Source of the DNA: Fibrobacterota bacterium
Lineage (GTDB): Bacteria; Fibrobacterota; Chitinivibrionia; Chitinivibrionales; JANQEN01
Length of the DNA: 5,353 nucleotides
Assembly (NCBI GenBank): GCA_030619215.1
Contig: JAUXBV010000294.1
Location: forward strand, 1 to 5,353
Direction of reading: 5' to 3'
The notes below the pieces were generated by a model that saw only the letters and a program-made list of their open reading frames with translations, had not been told where the DNA came from and searched no databases. Shown one piece after another: positions 1 to 5,353 of the stretch (the first letter of the stretch is position 1; every line of letters starts with the position of its first letter). Both the position numbers and the translations under genes were made by a program.

Positions 1-1476
1 CCCATTGAAAGTGCAAGGGTTACTATTTTCAATGACAGCACCAATCAGGTCGTTGGAAACACCGTAACCGACAATCTCGGAATATGTTTCTTTGTGGTTG
101 AAGGCGGCCTTTCTTACTACTTATGGGTATCAGCCGATGGGTACTACACCAATCCTCTGCCCTATGTCAGCCCCGATTCCTTTTATGTAGCAAAGTACGA
201 CACCACGATGCGTGATATCAAGCTCAAGAAAAAGTCATCCCAGACCATAGTTATCGTTAATGTAAAGGAGGATACCACCCATATACCGATCAAAGACGCT
301 GATGTTGTTATTTTCGACACCTACACAAACCAGGCTTTTTCGCGTGCAATGACCGACGCGGAAGGAAGATGCCTTTTCTTTGTCCAGCCTAATCTACCGT
401 ACCATTTAAAGGTCTCTGCCCAGAATTACAGGAGCTCTCCTCCTCCCAATGGAGCACCGGTGCCGTTTCTGGTTGGAGACAGCGGCTCTGTCATGGAACA
501 GGAAGTCATACTCAGGAAAGATTACCTTGCAGTCAATTGCGGGACCATCAGCGGCTATGTACAATCCACTTCAGGTGATTTTCTCGCAGGATGCCTGAAC
601 ATTGCCATACGGCCGAGCGATTCCATAACTGTGAGCGGGCTTTCCGGCCCGGACGGCTTCTATATCCTCTACAATGTTCCTGCAGGAACATATAACATGG
701 AAGGGTACCTTGAGGGCTGGCACCAGACAACTCCGGTCACCGGTGTCCAGGTAACCGCCGGGAATGTAACAATTGATGTAAATTTTCAGATGGCTGTAAA
801 TTACGGGTCATCGCTTGAGGGCAGAATCACTTTTCTTGCATCCCAGAACAGCCAGATTGACATTACACTTGCACATCCGGTTTCGCATGAAGCAATTCCA
901 GGCCTCAATACATTCATGCAGGGCAATCAATCCTATTTTCTCGATTCCATTCCACCGGGGACCTATATCCCCTGGGCAAGCTACTTTAACGACGGGTATG
1001 TCATGGACCCAGACTGGATCAGGAAATTCGGATTGCCTATGATGACGTTTGTGTTGGGCGACAGTACCAAGACGCTCAATTTCAGTGTTACCGGTGCCGT
1101 ACCGATCATATCCCCCACCAATCATCCGGATACCCTGGTTCCCTTTAATATTATGACAGCCACTCCCACATTTAAATGGGAAATTTATCCTTCAACCCAG
1201 GAATATATTGTCGGGGTCTACAACTCATACGGTGATCTTATCTGGGGTGGGTACGATACAAGTAACAATGTCCTCCATCCTCAGCTCGGTTCCAAAACTG
1301 ACTCTGTTGTATTCAACTTTGACAGCTCAGCAACGGAGTCTCTCAAATGGTTCCACTCGTACCGGTGGAAAGTGTGGGCTGACAAAGACGCTGCGCCCGG
1401 CGTACAGCAGCTTATTTCGTCTAGCGAGGACTGGCTCGGCCTGTTTATGATTGGTGAAAAGAAGCGGAAGAAGTAG
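1..1476 (+). CDS. Multidomain extracytoplasmic protein with carboxypeptidase-regulatory-like repeats (5' end missing)
   Basis: The reading frame is open from the first base, so the gene starts outside the window; the GTG at 94 is an internal valine codon and not a start. The visible part is 491 residues and ends in TAG. It reads as a chain of beta-sandwich domains. Residues 1-78 and about 79-174 are tandem repeats: each has P-I-x-x-A-x-V-x-I-F, then T-N-Q, then T-D-x-x-G-x-C, and ends in a charged I-L-(K/R)-K type strand. Residues about 181-264 are a more typical CarboxypepD_reg-like domain (GTISGYV start, GPDGFY turn, VPAGTY). Residues about 270-367 are a diverged fourth copy (PPGTY). Residues about 368-491 resemble a fibronectin-III-like fold (FKWEI, YRWKVWA, SSSEDWLGLF), and the protein ends in KKRKK. 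Such domains usually occur in surface or periplasmic proteins and suggest binding or structural roles, not catalysis. No C-terminal sorting tail is visible. The function is unknown, and the signal peptide or anchor would lie upstream. Confidence 0.85.
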   Translation, partial: PIESARVTIFNDSTNQVVGNTVTDNLGICFFVVEGGLSYYLWVSADGYYTNPLPYVSPDSFYVAKYDTTMRDIKLKKKSSQTIVIVNVKEDTTHIPIKDADVVIFDTYTNQAFSRAMTDAEGRCLFFVQPNLPYHLKVSAQNYRSSPPPNGAPVPFLVGDSGSVMEQEVILRKDYLAVNCGTISGYVQSTSGDFLAGCLNIAIRPSDSITVSGLSGPDGFYILYNVPAGTYNMEGYLEGWHQTTPVTGVQVTAGNVTIDVNFQMAVNYGSSLEGRITFLASQNSQIDITLAHPVSHEAIPGLNTFMQGNQSYFLDSIPPGTYIPWASYFNDGYVMDPDWIRKFGLPMMTFVLGDSTKTLNFSVTGAVPIISPTNHPDTLVPFNIMTATPTFKWEIYPSTQEYIVGVYNSYGDLIWGGYDTSNNVLHPQLGSKTDSVVFNFDSSATESLKWFHSYRWKVWADKDAAPGVQQLISSSEDWLGLFMIGEKKRKK

Positions 1477-1562
1477 CTGAAATATTGTTTGAAGCGTTGA
1501 AGAGTTTTACTGATTTGCAAAAATAGCGTCAGATGATAAAGACGATATAATTATTTGTACGT

Positions 1563-1613
1563 CCACTTCTATTTCTCGTTTTCTCTTTCTTATAAGTGGT
1601 GCCCTCCCCACCA
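1563..1613 (+). other. Two overlapping, mutually exclusive small hairpins
   Basis: CCACTT (1563-1568) can pair with AAGTGG (1594-1599) across a pyrimidine-rich loop of 25 bases. Alternatively TGGTG (1597-1601) can pair with CACCA (1609-1613) around a loop of 7 bases. The two structures share bases 1597-1599, so they cannot form together. An 8-base palindrome, CTTATAAG, lies at 1589-1596. The stems are short (6 and 5 base pairs), and no T-run follows the second one on the plus strand, so it is not a standard terminator. A regulatory role is only a possibility. Confidence 0.25.
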
Positions 1614-1767
1614 AAAAAATATTCTTATCATTCATTTATTTAAGCAATTAAAAATAAATATCAGCTTTATTCAATTTTCAAAAGAATATCACTGGTTTCT
1701 GCAAAGTAATAAGTCCTTAAGACCATTATATTTATAGTGAAAATCCCCTGCTTCTGCCAATTTAATC

Positions 1768-1771
1768 AGGA
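1768..1771 (+). promoter_or_regulatory. Ribosome binding site of the barrel gene
   Basis: AGGA sits 8 bases before the ATG at 1780, which is normal Shine-Dalgarno spacing. It supports this ATG as the start, as does the signal peptide that begins directly at it. Confidence 0.65.
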
Positions 1772-1779
1772 AACAGCTT

Positions 1780-3384
1780 ATGAAACTTCTATCAACTATT
1801 GTATCAGGTGTAATTAGTATCGTTGTCATAGCAGCGGCAAGTTCCTATAATGAAGATCGTTTTGCAACTGATGTGCGTGTTCGAAAACTCTCGTCAGTTT
1901 CAAGTTCAATAACCGATATCACAGGATATAACACATGGGACCATGCCGGTATTCCATTAGGAATTTTTGAAACACAAAAGGCTATTATTTCGCTAAACCT
2001 GGGTTACCGCCGTATAAAATGGTCAAATGTCAGTAATTATGATTCAACCCGTATCTTCAATGGGATCATAGCGCCGTATATCCGAGTCGGCCAGCCAGGT
2101 ATGGTTTTTCTGGATATGTATTATAATATAGACCCGATCGAAATAACGGATGATGATGAAAAACTTTCAATGCCGCTCAACCGGTTCGGCTTATCCATAA
2201 TCGGCCAGGTTGAAGACGGCAGATTTCAGGTAGGCATTTGCGGACAAGGGTATTACGGCAGGGAGGAATGGAGTGAAAACGGCAACAAACGTATCCTTAT
2301 GGGCGGTGATGATGTAGGCCTCTTTTTAGGTTTTAAGCTTCACGAGGCAGTGCTTCTTAATGTGTTCGGACATTCAGCGGGATACATTGACACCCTCTTT
2401 TTGGATAACGACCAGGCATTTCCGCAGGAGCGCTTCTCATGGCTTCAGCTTCCGGAAGTTAATGTCGCCCTTGATATTGGTATGGATGGCCTGCCCTATA
2501 TGAGTAACATGAGCATCACCTACTCACATAACAATTTTGTTTACACAATAAAACCTTTTTCTCTCAATAACGGCCTTTCAGATCCTGTTACCGAACAAAG
2601 TGACGGCGACGATGCAGACCCGATTGTCAGTGACAGCATAGCCTGGCATATGCAGCATTTGTGGAATGTTTATGTTAACGACATGGTGCATTTCTATCCT
2701 GCAGCACAGTTAGGGTACTGGCACAGCAGGTATAAACATATGGAACCGAATGGTGATAACTATCCAATAAATTATGACGGCGATCACCCTGGATATGAAT
2801 GGAGTACGAAATCATTCAGGTTTGGTATCGGTGGCTCCTGGTGGTTCAGTGAAATTGCTAAAATATGGCTTGAATACAGCTATAATTCCTTGAAACTCGA
2901 CGTAACCGGTGATAAGCTGGACGCCTATAAAGATGATGTACCGCGAACCAGCGGTTACAGCCGCATTGGCGCAGGTTTCACCACGAATTTTAATAAAATC
3001 CCTTATCTCGGTATGCCGGAATCCGCAGGCCTCTATTTCACTTTCGGTTTTCTCTTCACGCAGGATAATGAACTGACCAGCCCGTACCGCTCGCATCCAT
3101 TTCACCGTATGTATCCAATATATGACAACAGCTCCTCAGACCTGAATGTTGAGTTAAACCGTTATATGCCGTGGGAAGTTATAAAAAACCAATTGCAAAC
3201 CATGAATTTCAGTTTCGGTATTGGCGCGTCATTCCTGGATAATGTATTTGAAACCGCGCTGCATTTCGGCATTCTAAACCAGCAATACACTGCAGGCAGA
3301 AAAGAGGAATACAGGGGATTTGAATTCGGCCTGGATCTCATTTACAACAAATTCGGAACACCGAAAGACAGTACAGATAATTAA
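1780..3384 (+). CDS. Probable outer-membrane beta-barrel protein, family not recognised
   Basis: This is a complete 534-residue protein starting at ATG with AGGA 8 bases upstream. Residues 1-22 form a signal peptide: MKLL, then a hydrophobic core rich in V and I, then AAASS, with likely cleavage after residue 20 or 22. There is no lipobox cysteine, so it is not a lipoprotein. The mature part has many stretches alternating hydrophobic and polar residues, with aromatic residues at the ends, for example at about 66-80, 134-155, 179-187, 243-259, 345-375, 393-404, 416-427, 475-499 and 512-524. This is the pattern of a transmembrane beta barrel, and I estimate a dozen or more strands. Acidic segments (DDDE at 124-127, D/E-rich 271-280) look like exposed loops, possibly binding cations. 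The only cysteine is C154. The C-terminus lacks the terminal aromatic residue of classical BAM substrates, but GFEFGLDLIYNKF at 513-525 could be the last strand, followed by a short polar tail. A soluble surface beta protein is the alternative. I cannot assign a substrate or a named family. Confidence 0.75.
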   Translation: MKLLSTIVSGVISIVVIAAASSYNEDRFATDVRVRKLSSVSSSITDITGYNTWDHAGIPLGIFETQKAIISLNLGYRRIKWSNVSNYDSTRIFNGIIAPYIRVGQPGMVFLDMYYNIDPIEITDDDEKLSMPLNRFGLSIIGQVEDGRFQVGICGQGYYGREEWSENGNKRILMGGDDVGLFLGFKLHEAVLLNVFGHSAGYIDTLFLDNDQAFPQERFSWLQLPEVNVALDIGMDGLPYMSNMSITYSHNNFVYTIKPFSLNNGLSDPVTEQSDGDDADPIVSDSIAWHMQHLWNVYVNDMVHFYPAAQLGYWHSRYKHMEPNGDNYPINYDGDHPGYEWSTKSFRFGIGGSWWFSEIAKIWLEYSYNSLKLDVTGDKLDAYKDDVPRTSGYSRIGAGFTTNFNKIPYLGMPESAGLYFTFGFLFTQDNELTSPYRSHPFHRMYPIYDNSSSDLNVELNRYMPWEVIKNQLQTMNFSFGIGASFLDNVFETALHFGILNQQYTAGRKEEYRGFEFGLDLIYNKFGTPKDSTDN

Positions 3385-3531
3385 TTTTCCCTCTTATTAC
3401 CATTCATTATTTTAATATTTCTTGTTAGTTTTTGAATTGTGTCAATGTTATATTAATTAAGGGAGAAAGTAGTTTTATCAGATCATTGGTTTAACAAGTA
3501 GAAGAATATCTTTCCAGTTCGGAGTTGATAT
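3385..3531. other. AT-rich spacer before the oxidoreductase gene
   Basis: This is a 147-base AT-rich gap. It contains the palindrome TTAATTAA (3453-3460) and a TATATT (3449-3454). TTGAAT at 3432-3437 is only 11 bases upstream of that TATATT, too close for a sigma-70-type pair, so I do not call a promoter. No hairpin with a T-run follows the barrel gene. Read-through from the barrel gene into the oxidoreductase gene therefore cannot be excluded. An AGGGAG-like purine run near 3459 has no usable start codon after it. Confidence 0.5.
3521..3524 (+). promoter_or_regulatory. Ribosome binding site that fixes the TTG start
   Basis: GGAG lies 7 bases upstream of the TTG at 3532. An in-frame TGA at 3526-3528 rules out any start further upstream, and the first in-frame ATG comes only deep inside the protein, after the FAD-binding motif. 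The TTG start is therefore well supported. Confidence 0.8.
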
Positions 3532-3542
3532 TTGAAAAGCAG
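3527..3542 (+). repeat. Copy 1 of an exact 16-base direct repeat
   Basis: GATATTTGAAAAGCAG occurs here across the TTG start codon and again at 3624-3639. The two copies are 97 bases apart and are read in different frames, so the match is not due to a repeated peptide. Confidence 0.8.
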
Positions 3543-4605
3543 CAAACATATTAAAATTCTGGGCGCCGGGATTTCCGGCCTGACCGCTGCGATAAATCTT
3601 GCCAAATCCGGCTATAAAGTAGAGATATTTGAAAAGCAGAAAGAAGTTGGGAAACGGTTTCATGGTGATTTCCAGGGGCTTTCAAACAAAACAGATCCTC
3701 TGGATGCCCTGGAGGGGCTTGTTTCCTGCAACATTGCCGTCAATTTTCCCTATACACCGCTTTGTAATGTTACGCTTACCAATGGTAAAAAGAAGTATGA
3801 TATAACCTTTAAAAAGCCTTTGCACTACATTGTAAGACGCGGCCCTTTCCCGGGCACGCTTGATTACTGCCTTAAAGAGCAGGCGCTTGATTGTGGAATT
3901 ACTATTCATTTTAAAGAAACGCTCCTCCCGGAAGATGTGGATATCATAGCAACCGGCCCTATTCCCGGAAATATCCCTGCCGCAGCCAGGGGAATTGTTT
4001 TTTCTTCCAGTAGTAAAAATTTAGCCGTAGCGGTTTGCAACGATGACCTGGCGTATAAAGGCTATTCATACTTGCTCGTTGTAAACGGACACGGGTGTAT
4101 GGCAACAGTGGTATTCAATGAGCTTAAGCGGCTGGAAGAGTGTTTCAAAATGACAAAGGAGTATTTTACCAGCACCTACGACCTTAATATGACCGAGCCT
4201 TCTCCAATGGGAGGTGTGGGAAGCTTCTGCAGAAATCCGAAGTACAGGATAGGAAACGCCCTTTGCATCGGTGAAGCTGCTGGCCTGCAGGACTTTGTTG
4301 CGGGATTCGGTATGCGATATGCCTTCCAATCCGGATATCTTGCAGCTGAAAGCATTATTCATGGCTTTGATTATGCCGCAGCAGCAAAAGATACATTTTC
4401 ACGTAAATTAAAGGCCTGTATTGTAAACCGATGGTTGTGGGAAACAGCGCTTAATCATCATGATTACTCATTATTGCTGGATATTATTAACCTCACTGCA
4501 AACAGAGCGGATCATACCCCTCATCAGTTCAATCCACTTCAAAGGATCCTGTACCCTTTTGCACTTAACTACATAAAAAAACAATATCACTTCTTAGAAA
4601 GCTGA
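3532..4605 (+). CDS. FAD-dependent oxidoreductase, geranylgeranyl-reductase-like
   Basis: This is a complete 357-residue protein with a TTG start. The N-terminus is a Rossmann dinucleotide-binding fold: GAGISG at 11-16, then a ribose-binding acid, E34, at the end of the second strand (VEIFEK). RFHGDFQGL at 42-50 follows, a stretch I associate with a bacterial and archaeal group of FAD oxidoreductases. Residues 101-123 (VRRGPFPGTLDYCL onward, then a Cys-Gly) match the R..FD-type region of the p-hydroxybenzoate-hydroxylase/geranylgeranyl-reductase fold. Residues 137-143 (IIATGP) match the ATG motif. Residues 246-268 (IGEAAGLQDFVAGFGMRYAFQSG) match the second FAD-contacting motif, usually G-D, with Glu at 248. 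The protein is somewhat shorter than typical geranylgeranyl reductases (about 400 residues) and has no membrane segment, so it is probably cytosolic or peripheral. Known relatives reduce isoprenoid double bonds or hydroxylate or cyclise lipids and aromatics. The substrate cannot be told here, and the neighbours, which are surface proteins, give no pathway clue. Confidence 0.85.
   Translation: MKSSKHIKILGAGISGLTAAINLAKSGYKVEIFEKQKEVGKRFHGDFQGLSNKTDPLDALEGLVSCNIAVNFPYTPLCNVTLTNGKKKYDITFKKPLHYIVRRGPFPGTLDYCLKEQALDCGITIHFKETLLPEDVDIIATGPIPGNIPAAARGIVFSSSSKNLAVAVCNDDLAYKGYSYLLVVNGHGCMATVVFNELKRLEECFKMTKEYFTSTYDLNMTEPSPMGGVGSFCRNPKYRIGNALCIGEAAGLQDFVAGFGMRYAFQSGYLAAESIIHGFDYAAAAKDTFSRKLKACIVNRWLWETALNHHDYSLLLDIINLTANRADHTPHQFNPLQRILYPFALNYIKKQYHFLES
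3624..3639 (+). repeat. Copy 2 of an exact 16-base direct repeat
   Basis: This copy is identical to 3527-3542. It lies inside the coding sequence and encodes the second Rossmann strand region (IFEKQ), which includes the probable FAD-ribose-binding Glu34. Confidence 0.8.
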
Positions 4606-4623
4606 TCTCCTGAAATTATCAAT

Positions 4624-4666
4624 AAAAAAATCCTCACCCCGAGAGTGGAGGGTAGGGTGAGGATTT
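4624..4666 (-). terminator. Intrinsic terminator of the MAM-domain gene
   Basis: A perfect 12-base-pair stem is formed by AAATCCTCACCC (4628-4639) and GGGTGAGGATTT (4655-4666) with a 15-base loop. Read on the minus strand, the hairpin runs into seven consecutive T (4630 to 4624), the classic rho-independent layout. It lies 45 bases beyond the stop codon of the minus-strand gene. On the plus strand the same hairpin is not followed by a T-run, but it could still slow or protect the end of the oxidoreductase transcript, which stops 18 bases before the A-run. Confidence 0.85.
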
Positions 4667-4710
4667 AATCAAGCGAGGATGCTACATCAAGCCAAGTAAC
4701 CACTCACTAT

Positions 4711-5353
4711 TTATTTCGTTAATAATACATTTATTGTTTTTGTAAAGCCCTTTGCTTCCATTCTGCACAGGTACATCCCGGTCGCAACCTGAGGCAAAGT
4801 CATAGAATAACGCCCGGCATTAACACTCTTATTAACCAGCGTCTTTACCTGCTTTCCCTGCAAATTATATAACGATATACGAACCTGATCCTTCCCGGCA
4901 TTTGCAGGAACCTGGAAATGTATTCGTGAACCGTAAAATCCCAGGTCAAAATAAGTTGGTACCTGTGCACTGATATCGATAACCGGCGTTCCATCATCGA
5001 AAATCGTAATATCGTCCACAGAGATGTCACTCTCCCAGCTATCGCCTGTAATCCCACGGAAGCGAAATACCGTACGATCGCTCTTATACGGTATTAAATC
5101 CAGTTCCTGCTCAAGCCAGTTATCGCCCTTATTTCCGCTTATAGTAATCACGTCATTCTGCCACTGGCCGTCTACACTGATATCAACATGAAGCTCTCCC
5201 ATATGATCCTCTCCGGCATTATCACTAAACATATGGTACCAGAAGGATAACGTTGGCTTGGCCAATGCTTTAAAATTGAATTTAGGCGTTGTGTAGTCGA
5301 ACTTCTTGTTCGGGTTACCATCATCAGCGGCAGAGGCTTCCGTATAGAGATAG
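4711..5353 (-). CDS. Secreted MAM-domain protein with C-terminal type IX-like sorting tail (5' end missing)
   Basis: The frame is open to the end of the window, so the gene starts outside it; the TTG at 5265 is an internal leucine codon. The visible 213 residues end in TAA. Residues 1 to about 119 are a MAM domain (meprin/A5/mu; concanavalin-A-like sandwich): YLYTEAS at the edge, LSFWYHMF (35-42), MGELHVDIS (51-59), ISGNKGDNW (71-79) and GDSWESDISVDDI (103-115), each matching a conserved block of that family. Residues about 136-213 match the Por/FlgD-Ig-like C-terminal sorting domain: RISLYNLQGKQVKTL, then NAGRYSMTL, then ATGMYLCRME, and a final INVLLTK strand. In Bacteroidota and Fibrobacterota such tails send proteins through the type IX system to the cell surface. 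MAM plus sorting tail is common in secreted peptidases and other hydrolases, so a catalytic domain may lie upstream. This is inference, as none is visible here. Confidence 0.88.
   Translation of the reverse strand, partial: YLYTEASAADDGNPNKKFDYTTPKFNFKALAKPTLSFWYHMFSDNAGEDHMGELHVDISVDGQWQNDVITISGNKGDNWLEQELDLIPYKSDRTVFRFRGITGDSWESDISVDDITIFDDGTPVIDISAQVPTYFDLGFYGSRIHFQVPANAGKDQVRISLYNLQGKQVKTLVNKSVNAGRYSMTLPQVATGMYLCRMEAKGFTKTINVLLTK

Larger units (their letters stand above)
1477..1779. other. AT-rich intergenic spacer, probable leader/promoter region of the downstream gene
   Basis: This is a 303-base stretch without a convincing gene. It begins with a plain 3' flank lacking a clear terminator for the upstream gene. 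A pyrimidine tract follows (about 1566-1591), then small hairpins (1563-1613), then very AT-rich DNA: positions 1621-1680 contain only 10 G or C in 60. A TATATT at 1727-1732 could be a -10 element, but I find no matching -35 at normal spacing, so no promoter is called. The open frame at 1555-1737 is judged non-coding, because it starts with TTG, lacks a ribosome binding site and has biased composition. Confidence 0.6.

Noticed and set aside
808..1125. Minus-strand open frame of 105 codons
   Set aside because: It lies opposite the well-supported domain-rich plus-strand gene and its translation shows no domain pattern.
1597..1613. Hairpin TGGTG-CACCA as a terminator for the first gene
   Set aside because: The stem has only 5 base pairs and is followed by an A-run, not a T-run, on the plus strand; on the minus strand there is no gene to terminate.
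1555..1737. Open frame of 60 codons in the intergenic spacer
   Set aside because: It starts with TTG, has no Shine-Dalgarno sequence, lies in very AT-rich DNA and gives a low-complexity peptide rich in F, S, I and K with no recognisable motif.
1767..1782. CAGGAAACAGCT before the ATG resembles the lacZ leader found in cloning vectors
   Set aside because: Only about 12 bases match, the following codons are unlike lacZ, and the flanking DNA has no lac promoter or operator. It is most likely a chance match to a generic ribosome binding site.
3432..3454. Possible promoter TTGAAT ... TATATT before the oxidoreductase gene
   Set aside because: The spacing is 11 bases, too short for a sigma-70-type promoter, and AT-rich DNA produces such boxes by chance.
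4066..4362. Minus-strand open frame of 98 codons
   Set aside because: It lies opposite the FAD-binding region of the oxidoreductase gene, which carries clear family motifs, so it is a shadow frame.
4845..5057. Minus-strand open frame of 70 codons in another frame of the MAM gene
   Set aside because: The overlapping frame encodes clear MAM and sorting-tail motifs; this one has none.

Overview
The window looks like a piece of a chromosome from a Gram-negative bacterium of moderate to low GC content. It has an outer-membrane-type beta-barrel candidate with a signal peptide, and a secreted protein ending in a type IX-like (Por/FlgD-type) C-terminal tail. That combination, together with stacked carboxypeptidase-regulatory-like domains, fits Fibrobacterota (for example the Chitinispirillia group), Bacteroidota or a related FCB-group lineage. 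I lean towards Fibrobacterota, but this is inference from protein style and not from any marker gene.

Layout. (1) Positions 1-1476, plus strand: the 3' part of a gene for an extracytoplasmic protein made of consecutive beta-sandwich domains, the first two being clear tandem repeats. (2) Positions 1477-1779: a 303-base AT-rich spacer with a pyrimidine tract and two competing small hairpins, probably holding the promoter of the next gene. (3) Positions 1780-3384, plus strand: a complete 534-residue protein with a signal peptide and many amphipathic beta strands, probably an outer-membrane barrel of unknown family. (4) Positions 3385-3531: a 147-base AT-rich spacer. (5) Positions 3532-4605, plus strand: a complete 357-residue FAD-dependent oxidoreductase resembling the geranylgeranyl-reductase group. 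Its TTG start is fixed by an in-frame stop just upstream and a good ribosome binding site. (6) Positions 4624-4666: a strong intrinsic terminator read on the minus strand. (7) Positions 4711-5353, minus strand: the 3' part of a gene for a secreted protein with a MAM domain followed by a C-terminal sorting tail.

Three of the four genes encode envelope or secreted proteins. The oxidoreductase is the only apparent cytoplasmic enzyme. The plus-strand genes are separated by 303 and 147 bases, so they need not form one operon. The minus-strand gene converges on the oxidoreductase gene. I see no RNA gene, CRISPR array, transposase or phage gene. The window does not show an obvious new multi-gene system. 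The points most worth pursuing are the orphan barrel, the oxidoreductase with its altered FAD motif, and an exact 16-base repeat overlapping the oxidoreductase start codon.
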